A DNA stretch of 64,000 nt from Homalodisca vitripennis (GCF_021130785.1 NC_060215.1:116150501-116214500); one strand, 5' to 3'; positions 1-13,097 are shown, numbered from the stretch's first letter. Program-made: numbers and translations. Notes: generated from the sequence alone by a model not told the origin.

Positions 1-1977
1 TAAACGAAACTCCATCAACAATCAAACAGTGAGGTTATTTCATATCGATCTATCATCATGTTTGATTAGCCGCTAAGTTTATTTATTTTATCAAACTTTA
101 TTGCATCCTTAGCCGTGGGTAATTTGCATTGAAACTGGTGGGTTAATTTGTTCTTTTAGAATCATAAGTTATTTCCTTGGTCTAGCCTACTGTATTTTTA
201 AAAACGCATCTTTATATAATTACTGGTTAGTTGTGCAGTGTATTTTTATCTATCACCACATTGTTAAAGTAATATTTATTAGTGATAAAAGAACCGCATC
301 GTCCTTGAAATGTCCAGTACGTACACAGATGAATGTCTTCTATGGCAAAGTGCTCAGCTGATGCCTAGTAATTTGTTAGGAAGCGTAATATACTGTGTGG
401 CCTTGTCCGAGCCAGCTAGCAGGAAAGCCAAGTAAACTTGGATTAAAAAGTCATCAGCCGGAGCAGAAAAGCTAATATATTAAGGATACCGAGTGGGCAA
501 CCGTCTCATTAATTAGTTCTATTTTGAAAGGTTGTTTGGAAGAGAGGGACACCCACGCTCGAGCTGTCTACTCCGCGACCATATGACATTCCTCTCTTCC
601 CTATATATTTATTTTATGTCGACCTAATGAATTATAATTTCATTCATACAGGCTCCACTGTGGCGTTTTCGCTGGAAGATGGAACGGTGTGGTCGGGATA
701 AATACCAACTGCTTCTGACATACAGGAACATATGATTAGGTTCAAAAACTAAGTTACTAAACACTAAATTTTGTTTTTTACTCTATGCGAACGAAATAAA
801 TTTTATTTAAATGTTAATCTGTGTAAGGTTTTGAAATTCTGAATTTTACATCTAAAAGAATATTTTTTATTGTATACTAATGGTTTGCATAAAATTCCAT
901 TCTCCCAAAGGTACATTTCACCAAGCACAATTTTGACATATAAATAGTATTCACTGTCCTAGAAAAGTTTAAGAAATTTTTAAGAAAGTACAATGAATTA
1001 TTTAAGAACTTGAACAATGAATTATTAACCAGAACCGCAAAATGTTAATATAATAATGTTAATATAGACTCAATAAACTGTTCTCATATAATATTTTAGT
1101 TTCATGAAGAAATTTGAATTTATATCGTGTTGACGTAAATTCATTTTTGATAAATAGATGTTTTTAGTAAGAAACAGATTTAAACGCCTATATGGGAATA
1201 TTTTATTTCGTAATAGCTTATAGTTTTCTGACACCTAGCATAAATATCCGGATCAACTGTACGGATCGCACAGCACGAATAGCATAATACGAAAGTTATT
1301 ATACGAACAATTTGAGAACTCACGTGTTGAAGAAACCCAATGGAGTGTAACAAGTTTGCATATAAACAGTAACAGTTATCTATAATATAAGCTACGCCAT
1401 TCATCCTAACCCTGTATGTACTAAAACAGTCGCACCCTCTGTTGGCCATTAGTAAAACATTATTTTTATGTGTTAAAAATTACAGGCAATTGTTATTTTT
1501 AAATTCATATATTCAAATTGGTTTAGATATTTTCTTTATTTAGTTTAATTATAAATAATATATATTTTATCAACCCTTTTACAGATTAATGGTCAGTATT
1601 ATTTTTCTTTGGTGTTCTTGGAACTAAATTCTTGGTGGAATAATAACCTAATTGGCACCAGTAGTAATTGTTTCTCTCATGGACTTTGTAATTGTCCGGC
1701 AGCTCACCGGTTACCACCTCGCGCGCCTTGTCCGAAATTAATTTACATTTTCGTATTATAAGTTAGTCCTTTCATGCGAGACATCTATTTTTAATGTAAT
1801 ATAAAGTAAATTTGTAAATAGTACAGTAACTTACCTATGATGATATTTTATTTCCAGTTTAATACAGATATTAGTTATGGTAGTGTACTTCTGAAGAGAC
1901 CAAACTATCGTGATTATAAGTTGTCTCGATAAATAGCGAGTTTGAGTTCCTCTTTAACTCCAACTCTGAGTTCATCA

Positions 1978-2011
1978 TCTAAGTCTTGAGTCCTAGAACT
2001 CAAGACTTAGA
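1978..2011. repeat. Perfect 14-bp inverted repeat (hairpin)
   Basis: TCTAAGTCTTGAGT (1978-1991) is the exact complement of ACTCAAGACTTAGA (1998-2011), with a 6-base loop. The sequence around it also contains several scattered GAGTTC/GAACTC words. No gene is adjacent. Confidence 0.8.
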
Positions 2012-2679
2012 GGACTATTCTTCTTCGAGGACTACTTTGATTCAATCTTCCTATTCGTGACTACAGCTGCAGTGTCGAGCCAAGGTGCTACGCTGCGTGT
2101 GTAAGTCGAAATCAACGTGAAGTTTTAAAGTTTTATTAACTGATTATAGTAGGCGAAATTCCAAAGAACATGGGAACCACCAGGTCCACTCCAAAGATAT
2201 CGTTTTACTCTATTTTGGCAGCAACTTGGCAAGTTATAATTTTATTATAATATCAAAAAGTGGTGCTTGTAGTTTTTATTTGCCATAGTTAAATTAATGA
2301 TCTCAGAGATCTCCAAACCCATGTGTTTCCTCCATTCGGCACATGCTATCAGTTTTTAATTGCACGTTAAGCGTTTGACAGACAAAAGAATCTGTTGAAT
2401 AGTAATTGGTTCGCGAGCATTTTGAGAACACCGCATTAAACTCTAGTGTTCACGGAAAAGTGCGGTGACATATAATATCATTGAGAGGGTCAGCAGTTGT
2501 CGACAACTGAGTAACTCACAAGGCAACACCATATTTCTAGCCGAGAACCTTCCTCCAGCGAACATACCACAAACACAGGCACCCCTGCTGTGACCTGCTC
2601 CCTCATTATGATCTATGTTATAGCTTCTTAATAAATTTGGAGCAGCACTTGAAGTAAAAACGCTTTGACACTGTGACAC

Positions 2680-2900
2680 GGCTTGATTTACCGCGCAGCC
2701 ACTGACAAAGCGCCTGCTAATTTATACACAAACAGAGACAGAAGACCGCCGCCACCTGTGGCCTGAGGCCGCCTCGGACATCTAATATCCTCCCAATTTT
2801 CTAGAATGAACTGCCCAGCTACTGCCCGGTGAGTGGATTGCCCAGTCGTTCGTATACATTGGGGCACTCGGAGTAGCGTTTCGGTCGGAAATTGTTAAAC
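2680..2900. promoter_or_regulatory. GC-rich unique block upstream of Scr, candidate regulatory element
   Basis: A GC-rich stretch (CGCGCAGCCACTGAC, CCGCCGCCACCTG, CTGAGGCCGCC) in AT-rich flanks, with a homeodomain-type CTAATTTAT near 2717. It is not repetitive within the window and has no supported reading frame. Regulatory function is inference from composition and Hox context. Confidence 0.25.
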
Positions 2901-5900
2901 TTAAGTTTAACCCCTGGACAATTGGTTGTAAAAAATTAAAAAACATAAATACAGAATTGGACTAACAAGGGAAAATGTAAAACCATAGAGTTATGTATTC
3001 AAATGATTTCTTCCTTTTATTGCTTAGTTTAAAATATGATACATACAAAATTCCTCAATTGGTAAAATTACAATATAATAAAGCGATGCTTATTAGTAAA
3101 TTAATCAAGTAGGCAGTATTATAAAAAAAATTAGTTTGAGACTTATTGAGTCCACTTTCAGTTTATAAAACGTTAGCAAGAAAAATATGAATGAGCAATC
3201 TAAATTTTATAAGGTTTTTAGTATATTACACTTACTAAGAGACACGATATAAATGTTCTGCTTTGAAATTTGTTTTCGTACTTTCCTAAAACAAAGGGTT
3301 GTTTACACTTAAGGAGCTATTTTAAGTCTTTGGTTAAATAATGTACATAATTTAAAAATGGTGTATCTCAATTAACTTTTAAAAAGGGTATTGATCATCA
3401 TTTAACAGAAATTATCAAGAAGCACTTGATGTATGTAAAATTGGTAATATTAGGCTATGTACCAGTATTATTTTTTGTTTGATTAAATTCACCAAACATT
3501 GTATGGTTACATTTTAGAGTAAAAGAGAATTTTGAAACAAGTTGAAGTTGATAACTCTAGAACTCCTTGATAAACTTAGTGGTTCAAATTAAAGACGAAC
3601 TTTATCACAGAGCATAAATAAAATTACCAGTGCTAAGTGTGAAAGATGATATTAACGTTAGTTAAGGTAATTTTGTTTACCAGCCAGTAGTGAAATTCGA
3701 AGTACGCGATCGTCCAATCGGTGCAGTTGATGTTTTGCTAAGATATTTAGAAGTCAGGATAACATCCCCAAAGACAGAAAAAGTAGAAAAAAGTATTATT
3801 CCACTACAAATGTCAGGAATCAAATAAATTTGAAAATCAGGGACTTTTGTAACCAGACCCAAAAATGGTAGAAAAAGTATGAATTTATTTATAGTGCATA
3901 TACACCAGTTACAGCTTACAGTGAAAACGTTTTTAATGATTAATTTTTAAGGAAATTATATTTCTGTAAAGAAAATTTGTTTTACAATATTACAAGCTTT
4001 TAATACATTTTGTTACTTAAGGAAAATTATCTTTTTGATAACTAAAAAAATTTCATTCCCTATAATCATTGTTGAAGGAAAAATGATAACCTTATTTGTA
4101 ATACGTTTTTCATTGAACATATTACTCATCGGGGAATAATCGTATAATATTCTTCTATTTTTCTGACTTCAGAGAATATATCTTAAGATCTGTAATTTAT
4201 TTTCCATAAAACGTAAAAAAATTCATTACAAGCAAAAACAGATTGCATCACGTATTCTCGGAGTTTAGATTTCGCAAGACCAATTTCTTAGTTGCTTATG
4301 ACGATGCAAAATGAATGATAAACTTTTTATGTAGCGGGTTTGGAACCATTCCATCCCAATTTTACTGCCTTTCATATTTTTTTTTCATTTAGGATAATTC
4401 TAAGAGAGAAAAGTCCAACTGGTGATCTTTAAAACCTAATTTTTGTTTCTCTATCACACAAAACATCTCAGAAAGTCACATTCAAAATATCTTTAGAATT
4501 CTTTCTTTTTTCACACTATCGGTTTAACACGCTACTAATGCTAGTAGCACCTGACAAACTTGATACTTCTTTGTAACTGTTTGTCTTGTTGCCATGTATT
4601 GTGGATTACTAGTACCACAGTTATACTTTACAAAACCTATACTAAATTCTGGAAAATTATTAACTTCTACACACCTTATTCCTATAAGTGTTAGTTTTTT
4701 CTTCAATATGGTTCTGTAGGCATTTTCAGAAATTTTCGGAACATTTCTTGATTTTTTTACTATACTATCCTAATGAAGTAATAGACTAATTTGTGGTAAA
4801 ACATTTTGCCTCATACTTCTAGTATTTTGCGTCAAGAAATTAGAGTTTTAATTTGTATTTTAGGAGAGTTGCATAAATTTTACACAGTTTTAAATTTTTA
4901 TTCTAGGAATTTAATATTTGGAACAATATGTGGGCACATATAGGCCTAATACAGGTATTTATGGTATAATTATGACAAGATAAACCTAGATGATCGAAAC
5001 TTGAAACTTCTACCCATTACCTGGTCACTTTGAATAGCTGGTTGTATTTTTCACCGATCGCGGAAATTATCTGGAGATTTAAATTACTAATATCAAAATT
5101 ATTACTAAGTTTAATGACTACAATATTTTTTTTTCGTAAATTTATATTATAATTTTATTATTTATAGTATAAGAGCCGAGAGCCAAGTTGCTTTTATAAA
5201 TCCACCACCTTTTTCCTTACAATAAAAAGAACAATTTTCTTCCAAGAAAGTATGCAATTTTCAGCCGTGATTATTTCATCGTAAGTTGAAATGAGAAGTT
5301 ATTTAAAGGGTTTAAAATAAGAAACGATAAAATTTGTCATATTATAATTTTTCTAGCTAGGCGCACTTAAAAATGACGTCAGACACATAAAATATTTATA
5401 TCACAGTCAGTAAACAATATTAAGACATTGAATGTTGCCACGTCAAGCATCTGCATATGGTTAGCTGTAGATAATTTAAATCTTATTGACTTGTCTCAAT
5501 GTTGCTTTTTCTTGGCTATGCAAGAGACAATGGCGTATATGGCCAGAATAGCTGTAAAAGTCGCCTTATCTATCTATCTATCAATGTTGCTTTTATGTGT
5601 TTCATGCTAAAAAATATGATCTGAGAAAAAATCATTTTATTTTTTCAATTACCTGTACTATTTTGAATAACTTCTCATTTTGACCTAAGCCAAAACTAGC
5701 GTGGATAACCATTTATTTATTTCTTAGGAGAAATTCATTCATAGATCTCAAAAACAAGCAGTTTGTTTGTATATTACAAAGAAACTCTCGGGCTCTCGGG
5801 TCCTAGAGTTTACTTGCTTTTCCGTATTCAGGTATCCACACGGCCACTAGCAGTCTTTATAGTATTCTACTTAATCCATCTGACAGGGGAAATAAAGGAC

Positions 5901-6530
5901 CAAAAGTACTAAATTTATTCAAGTAAACTTGACCTAGAAGACCAATATTAACGTTAATAACCTATATGAACTGCAAGTTCCCTTATGATAAAAAAAGTTA
6001 CAGGAAATTCTTACATGTTAAGTTTGTCAACTCTAGTAACAGAGCAACATAAGGGCTAGAATATTGATCGGCCACTCCTGAAAAAGGAAAACTAGATGGT
6101 CTCATGAGGTTCAAGAAAGAAGTGCATTAGTACCTTTTTTGCAACTTACAAAAATCAACAATTTAAAGCCTCCTCAGTTGTAAGCGAGAAAAATACTTAG
6201 TCACTGCCTGCTTGCCAAAACTTCTTTTACTAAGAAGCATAATGCTATATTGAGAATCCTCATCCAATCATGTAAACGATTCTTCGGCGGGTATAAGGCA
6301 AATTCGAATTGTCAGGAAGGAACAGTTGACAGCGCTGTTTCTTAGTGTTGTTGTCCCGAAAGATATCGTCAACTACCAACCGATTGGTTTCATTGACGAG
6401 ATAAATAAGACTGTCCTTATCGTCGGCGTTACCATTCCATTGCAGGGCGGTTGGCAATCAGTCACGGCGACCAGTGAGCTACCTATAAGTTGCAGAAGCG
6501 AATCTTACTATATTTTACATTTAAAAATGT

Positions 6531-7630
6531 CAAATCGTAAAGCTATACTAGATGACTTACTCAGCTGCAAGAGTGTATTGTATCTTAATCTTCCATCTGA
6601 GACTTTCAAATCGTAAAGCTATACTAGATGGCTTACTCAGCTACAAGAGTGTATTGTATCTTAATCTTCCATCTGAGACTTTCAAATCGTAAAGCTATAC
6701 TAGATGGCTTACTCAGCTGCAAGAGTGTATTGTATCTTAATCTTCCATCTGAGACTTTCAAATCGTAAAGCTATACTAGATGACTTACTCAGCTGCAAGA
6801 GTGCATTGTATCTTAATCTTCCATCTGAGACTTTCAAATCGTAAAGCTATACTAGATGACTTACTCAGCTGCAAGAGTGCATTGTATCTTAATCTTCCAT
6901 CTGAGACTTTCAAATCGTAAAGCTATACTAGATGACTTACTCAGCTGCAAGAGTGCATTGTATCTTAATCTTCCATCTGAGACTTTCAAATCGTAAAGCT
7001 ATACTAGATTGCTTACTCAGCTGCAAGAGTGTATTGTATCTTAATCTTCCATCTGGGACTTTCAAATCGTAAAGCTATACTAGATGGCCTCCTCTGCTTC
7101 AAAAGTTTATTGTATATTTATCTTCCATCTCAGAATTTCAAATTAAAGCAATACTAGACGTCCTCCTTAGCTGCAAGAGTTTATTTTATCTTTATGATCC
7201 ACCTCAGAATTTCTAATCGTAAAGCTATACAAGATGGCCTCCTCTGCTTCAAAAGTTTATTGTATATTTATCTTCCATCTCAGAATTTCAAATTAAAGCA
7301 ATACTAGACGTCCTCCTTAGCTGCAAGAGTTTATTTTATCTTTATGATCCACCTCAGAATTTCTAATCGTAAAGCTATACTAGATGGCCTCCTCTGCTTC
7401 AAAAGTTTATTGTATATTTATCTTCCATCTCAGAATTTCAAATTAAAGCAATACTAGACGTCCTACTTAGCTGCAAGAGTTGATTTTATCTTTATGATCC
7501 ACCTCAGAATTTCTAATCGTAAAGCTATACTAGATAGCCTCCTCAGCTGCAAGAATGTATTGTATCTATAACTTTTATCTCGAAATTTCAAATCCTAAAG
7601 CTATATCGGATGGCCTCCTTTGCTGCAAGA
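6531..7630. repeat. 76-bp minisatellite with a 150-bp higher-order block
   Basis: Copies begin (at CAAATCGTAAAGC or its equivalent) at 6531, 6607, 6683, 6759, 6835, 6911, 6987, 7063, 7139, 7213, 7289, 7363, 7439, 7513 and 7589: fourteen full units and one partial. The first eight are 76 bp and differ at only a few positions. From 7063 the array switches to a diverged dimer of 76 + 74 bp, repeated three times with near identity (7063-7212, 7213-7362, 7363-7512). The 74-bp unit has lost two bases (AATTAAAGC in place of AATCGTAAAGC). Short frames inside it are repeat artefacts. Confidence 0.97.
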
Positions 7631-7690
7631 ATTCTAAAAATATGGTATATAAATAATAACATAAAGTTGTACCACCTCATTCAACACCGA

Positions 7691-7880
7691 GGAGAGCCAG
7701 TGGCCGAATGGTGTAGGGCGTCGGACCTCTGGTCTAAGTTTAGAGATAGCCCGTTTCAAATCCCGTCTGTGACCGTTGCACTTTTTATCAGCACTGTCGA
7801 CCACACACACAGATTGGACTGATCCTGGCACAGGCCAATCAACCATGTAACTGGGCAGAATGAGGCTAAATAGTGGCTCT
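7691..7880 (+). mobile_element. tRNA-derived SINE (Ser/Leu-type head)
   Basis: An A box, TGGCCGAATGG (7701-7711), exactly fits the pol III consensus. A B-box-like GTTTCAAATCC follows at 7753-7763. The stretch GTGGCCGAATGG...GGGCGTCGGAC reads like the D-arm and anticodon-stem side of a class II (Ser or Leu) tRNA, and the wide A-B spacing fits a long variable arm. The acceptor stem and anticodon loop do not fold properly, so it is not a working tRNA gene. A unique body follows to about 7880. It abuts the end of the 76-bp array. Confidence 0.6.
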
Positions 7881-8957
7881 TTAAAAATCTTTAAAAAAGT
7901 GTTATGCTTAGTTCAAACCCCACGTAGGTTACAGAAATCTGACAGAAGATAAGCGCAAGCAATAGAAAATGGTTTCAGTTTCACCCTTCCATCCAACCAT
8001 ATAATTACCAAGATTTCCCAGATAATTACGTTTTACACTAAGATTAATTAACGGACTATGCGTGTATGAGTGGGGCTGCGTGCATGTCGTGGACTCGCCT
8101 GCAACTATGCAAGTAAACTTTCAAATACGCAGTCACTTTTATATTCCTAATTAGTATGCATTTTTTTAATTTATGTATTTTTGGGGTTCTAAGGATTTAA
8201 GAAGTTTTTATTTAATGTTATATTATAATAATATAACAAATTTATTAATGATATTTAAACCTGGAATAACAGTCACATACCTGGTAAATAGTGATAAATT
8301 CTTATAGGGATACATAAAGCAATAAAGGTTGCTTATTTATTGGGTATTAACATGAAATTTATTTTAACGATATTGCAATAAATGCTACTCAGTTCTTTTT
8401 GACATTCTATCACTGTTCACTAAGCGCAACGGTGTTTGGTCGTGTTACTAATTTTGTTTAAAACTTTTAGTTACATTCCATTGAGAGAATAAAAATGAAA
8501 AAAACACAGCGTAATCATCCCATTATGTTTCCAACATTATAATTCCATAAACTATATCGATATAAAGTTGTATCTGGGGGTACGTTGTAATCAGGAGTAT
8601 ATCAAATCGGTTGAAAGTAAGGATTCATAAATTCGTAGCATGTATATAAGAGGAGCCTGAAGGGAACGACTAATTTATAATCATAAAAATACAATTTTCT
8701 CAACATATATTTTATTTAAATTGATTTCATTTAATTTAATTATATAATTCAAGAGTTATATAATCATAGAAAGCTGTAATTTACTTATATAATAAAACAT
8801 TAGAAACATGCCATTCCGTGAAGCCATAACTAAGAGACTAAATAGTATAAAATATTGTATAAATAAGTAAAACAAAGTGCGTGTACCTTATCTTAAGCTT
8901 GATTACTTGGGACCAATAAAAGATTACTCAATCCCAAATTGAATATTTCTCCTATAT

Positions 8958-9570
8958 CTATATTTGATGTGTTTCTTCATCTTCTGTATCGAATGTAAAT
9001 GAATCTGATTCTGCATTATTTAATGTATGTACAGTACTCTTACCATTTTTGAACTGTATTTCTACAAGCTCTGGTTTAAATATTTCTATCTAGAAGATTG
9101 TATAAGTGTGTTATCAAATTCTTAAATTTTGCTTCTGCATTTTCTTTTAATCCTAAAATTTTATCGATTTCTTTGTTCTTCTATTTTTTCTGTTTCGCTT
9201 TTTAATTATGTTGTTTCACTAACCATTTATTGAAGCAAAATTGACAAGTTTACCGATCGATTTAAAATTTTAAGTTTTTTCTTATAAAATTACCTGATTC
9301 TCTATATTGTTCTAACAGATCTAACAGACCTTTATTAGTATGTAATTGTGTGCGTCTGTGATCAAGACTGTTATCATTTTTGTCATAAAATTCCAGGTCT
9401 TTGTTACCACTTCCATTTTCATAATATCGATATAAACGTTTTTTGTTTATACATTTTTTCCAAGATGATCTGATTTTTTCGAGATGTTTTCCAAATTCTC
9501 TAATATTTCTCTCTTTTTTTACATTGAAAAATGTTTTAAAGGATTTATCTATCGATTATATAAAAATTGA
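8958..9570 (-). pseudogene. Decayed AT-rich protein-coding relic, family not recognised
   Basis: Reading leftward on the minus strand, three consecutive segments are open and coding-like but in different frames. The first (about 9570-9260) has roughly 98 codons without a stop and includes NIREFGKHLEKIRSSWKK, LYRYYENGSGNKDLEFYD and LLDLLEQYRESGNF. The second (about 9180-9080) has EIDKILGLKENAEAKF and LITHLYNLLDRN. The third (about 9090-8958) has FKPELVEIQFKNG and SDSFTFDTEDEETHQI before a stop. No in-frame Met starts the first piece. Codon third positions are almost all A or T, and the residues are rich in Lys, Asn, Glu and Asp. I cannot assign a family. It could be a large DNA transposon, an endogenised AT-rich virus or a bacterial-symbiont fragment. 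It is too broken to be expressed as one protein. Confidence 0.45.
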
Positions 9571-9585
9571 CAGCATAGGGTTTCA

Positions 9586-9660
9586 CAACGTAAACGTAAG
9601 ATGTAACAACAAAACGTAAAACGTGACAATAAAAACATAAATGTGACAACAAAAACGTCA
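9586..9660. repeat. Degenerate ~20-bp tandem repeat
   Basis: About four units related to AACGTAAAACGTGACAACAA follow one another. The array lies immediately beyond the 5' edge of the decayed minus-strand coding relic. Confidence 0.6.
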
Positions 9661-11245
9661 AATTAACGTACATTTTTTAAACCTCCCAATATTGTATTTA
9701 GTGAACCTAAGATGATTTTAAAGAACTGTGTATAACATACTGTATATATAATTTTGTCTAAAGATTGCTGCAATTTCTACGGAAATTAAAACGAAGACTA
9801 TTTACGATTATCAAAGACCAGACACAAAACTACATCGGAAACCTTACTCACTTCCCAACTATGAAGCAAAAATACAAATCCATATTAAAATTTATATGAG
9901 CAAAAATATATTTAATGTTTTTGCGTAGAGATGCCAGTTAAATACAATGTCGTAAGTAAATTTCATAATTGTGAGGAATGGTCATAGACGTCCCATGTGC
10001 TGGGCTGCCAATATGTATTATTTTAGTGACGTAAATATTCGATTTGTGAAAAGTTTCAAATCTTTAGGACATTCATATTAAATGGTATTGCAGGAAATAA
10101 AAAAGGCCCTGTCGATTCCTTAAGAAAAATCCTCATTGTATTATATAAAAAGTCTATACAGTGTCTAAATAGTCTGTGAAATTGCAATCTGTAATCAATA
10201 ATAACGAAGTTTTAACAATACACATAAACCCTAAAACTATGGAAAATGTGTTTAAATATAGAACAAATATAGTGGTTAATGTAATGTGAGGAAAATACAG
10301 AAGCTGTCATGAGTATTATTGCGTGGCGATTAAACCAATATCTCATCTATCTGGCACGATGAAGACGAGCATTGCCACCCATATAGCATAAGTGAAATTA
10401 TCTTTGCCAATGTCGTAGTGATAAGCTCGAGAAGAGAATACAATACCGGAAATCACATTCAGTTAATTTTCAAAATATCATAGCGTTATTATCGAAAATT
10501 ACAAAGAGGATCTTTTGAAGAGAAGAAATTATACAACACATATTGATACGTACCTATCTCCATAAGCTATCAAACTATTTAAATTAGAGCAGTGCAAACC
10601 CGGGCGTCTTAATACTCCATCTGAAGTATGCAAACCACTCGTAACAAGTCCAAGAAATAACGTGATCACAATCCTATTGTACTGCAGTCGTTTTTGCTTG
10701 TGATTTCACGTTTGTTTTGAAAATGTTTTGGAAACCCTTTACGTGAAATTCTATTCATGAAATCTCCCGTGTATTGTTTGCGCTGGAACCAATGTGATTT
10801 TTGCTTTTAGATAAGCTTAGAGGACAAGCCGGCCCTCTATGAGTACGGATGACCACAAATCGATTTTGAGTTGCTTTTGAACGATGACCACATCCTACAC
10901 AATGATTATAACGAACACTACCATTATCAAGAGACCTTTGATTTGCACTATGATTCATACCTAAGTCCAAATTTGAACAATCCTCTACTAAAACGTATAG
11001 GACGAAAATACAGAAAAAATAGCTGAGGTTATATATATCACGGACAAAATTTTGTCTACGTAGAATACAATTAATCATGATAACTTGTATCTGGTAATTA
11101 GTTAAATAAGTAATGGAAACATGCTGATTCAAACTGAAACTACCTGCATTTAGAGATGTTGGTCGTTCTTGAACCAGTACAAATAGTCTTTGTTCTTGTT
11201 TCCTTGTTCCATGTAGACTTAAGTGTCGATAGATAATTATTCCAC

Positions 11246-11513
11246 ATAACGTAGCTATTGTGGTAAGGGTTGATTAAATGCGAATGATGAACTAAGCTTC
11301 AGTTCACCTACCTTTTAGTGAAGGGTCTGAAATCCGATGCTATCACAGACCTGACTTTGATGTCGAAACGATGCAAAGAGTTTGTTTTGAGCTTCATCGT
11401 TGCCTACTTTTTACTTTTAAAAATGACTCTACATGATTTTAGGCGTCTGGAATGAAAGCGTAGGATTTCAGACGCTGCACTAAGAAGGTGAATTGGAGCT
11501 AATCTCAACATTC
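11246..11513 (-). mobile_element. MITE-like element, family A, copy 1 (inverted, shortened)
   Basis: The left end (from ATAACGTAGCTATTGTGG) is the reverse complement of the right end of copy 3 (up to 25130). Both ends carry inverted CAGTTCACC/AATTCACC ... GTCTGAAATC segments, giving imperfect terminal inverted repeats of at least 55 bp. The interior (about 11360-11400, GATGTCGAAACGATGC, TTGTTTTGAGCTTC) matches the reverse complement of copy 3 near 24850-24890. It is shorter inside than copies 2 and 3. There is no coding capacity. Confidence 0.7.
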
Positions 11514-12253
11514 ACAGATAATTACTGTCCCACTTCTAGTATTGCACAGTGTATATTAAAAACATTACGTTTAGCTTCAAAAACATATAATATAGCATCA
11601 AAATACATGACCATCCTTGCAAGTTAAAAGAGTAAATCCCACATCCAAAACATTACAAACATGTTCTCTGGTCCCTAACCAGAATTTGTCTTCAAAATGA
11701 ACGACATACATAAAAATTAACACTCTCCAAAGTCTGCACTACAGCGAAATAAGATCTTTCCTTAAATTGTTATAAGGTTTTTTTTTGTAAACATTAAAAG
11801 ATTACATTTTAAAAATTTTAGAGAATTTAAAAAACCCACCTTTAGTGCTCATCCTTAACCTTCAAGAGATTCTTTCGATTGGACTTGTTATCAAGGATTC
11901 CTACCCACAAGAACCCACGCCAAAATGTACTGGGTAGCAGACATCAGCAGACAACTTTCGCACCGAGGCGAGTTATCGATAGCTATCGTTCGGCTTAGTA
12001 TTTACACTCGATAACCTTAATATCAAATTAAACCCACGTGGTAGTAGCTATATTTAAAATGCTGTGTAAAATGTATTGAGTTTATAATTTTTTGTACTTT
12101 AGTTGCAATAAGCGAATTTGAACGCAATAATTATTACAATTCAGACGGTAGAAAAATCGGATTTAATAATAAATTAGGCTAACATAATAGTAACACATTA
12201 AGAAAACAACAAATTAAACTAATAATTGTAAAATAAATAGTGTTATACAAAAT

Positions 12254-12286
12254 AATATTACTTTGTTATAGTTACAAAGTAATATT
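12254..12286. repeat. Perfect 13-bp inverted repeat (AT-rich hairpin)
   Basis: AATATTACTTTGT (12254-12266) pairs with ACAAAGTAATATT (12274-12286) across a 7-base loop, within AT-rich sequence. Confidence 0.75.
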
Positions 12287-12649
12287 CACCAAAAAGGGAA
12301 CAGTAATACTAACATGCTACAATCACAAAAAAATTTACTATTAAAATAACAAATAACATGATCGTGAATTCATTGGTTCAAATATATAAATATAAACTGC
12401 TATGAATATACAAAACCACAAGTGAACACATATTATATTTCTTAGACAATGTAACTACTACTAAATTTACTAAAACTTTTATATATAACAAGCTAACAAT
12501 GTAAGTATGGCTGCACTGACGATAACCAACAAAATAAAAATCTACTTTAGCAATATTTATATTTAAATTAGTGAGTAACAACCACAGGTAATAAAAGAGT
12601 ACAAAGAAGTATAGAAGAATGCGATATAACGTAACGAAATAGTAAGCGC

Positions 12650-12995
12650 ACAAACGGACAGACAGACGGATGGCTCTTATCCTTTGTGACACTAAAATCT
12701 AAAGGGTTCTTCCTTGCACCAACATGCTTCTGTGTCTTAAATTTAAAGTCTTAGAACCTTTATATCAAGAATTATTGAACAGACCGATTGATATACAGAT
12801 GGACTGCCTTTTGACCACAAGAAGTTATCGCTCAAATATGCAGGCGGACAGACAGACGGACTGCCCTTTGCTCTTTTGACCTAAAAATCAATAAAAATCT
12901 TCCTTGGGTCACAAGGAACGTATGTATCGATTTTTAAGTCTCTAGTGCCTTTCTTTCGAGAGTTGTCTCAGAGAAGAGTGGACAGACCATAAACG
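12650..12995 (+). repeat. Degenerate tandem duplication of about 190 bp
   Basis: Two diverged copies each start with GGACAGACAGACGGA (about 12656 and 12845). Each continues through a CTTTTGACC/CTTTGTGAC segment, TTCTTCCTTG, TTTAAGTCT, GAACC/GTGCC-TTT and GGACAGACC/GAACAGACC. Many substitutions and small indels separate them, so the duplication is old. The CAGACAGACGGAC motif is common in dispersed insect repeats, but I cannot name the family. Confidence 0.6.
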
Positions 12996-13097
12996 GAAGG
13001 GCAACGAAATGATTTCAGCCACTTTAATGAGCAAGACAGCCACAATCAGTAATGATACAACTATTCTTAGAAAAGGGCTCATAACACGTTCACGACG

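Larger units (their letters stand above)
1..6530. other. AT-rich intergenic DNA without supported genes
   Basis: Apart from the hairpin at 1978 and the GC-rich block at 2680, only short chance frames of 60-96 codons are present. A small less AT-rich unique patch lies at about 1650-1740 (CAGCTCACCGGTTACCACC). At 6260-6480 both strands are open and the sequence is more balanced in composition, perhaps the remnant edge of an old repeat, but nothing is recognisable. Confidence 0.7.

Noticed and set aside
6531..7630. CRISPR-like array
   Set aside because: Units are contiguous with no unique spacers, and this is animal DNA; it is a minisatellite. The same holds for 42921-43595.
7701..7780. Functional tRNA gene
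   Set aside because: A and B boxes are present, but the anticodon arm and acceptor stem do not fold and a SINE-like body follows.
10755..11132. 125-codon minus-strand frame
   Set aside because: No recognisable domain, and the residue pattern changes halfway with base composition; not enough to call a gene.
12378..12692. 104-codon minus-strand frame rich in Tyr, Leu and Val
   Set aside because: Composition follows directly from AT-rich sequence. No domain is seen, and it runs into a degenerate DNA repeat.
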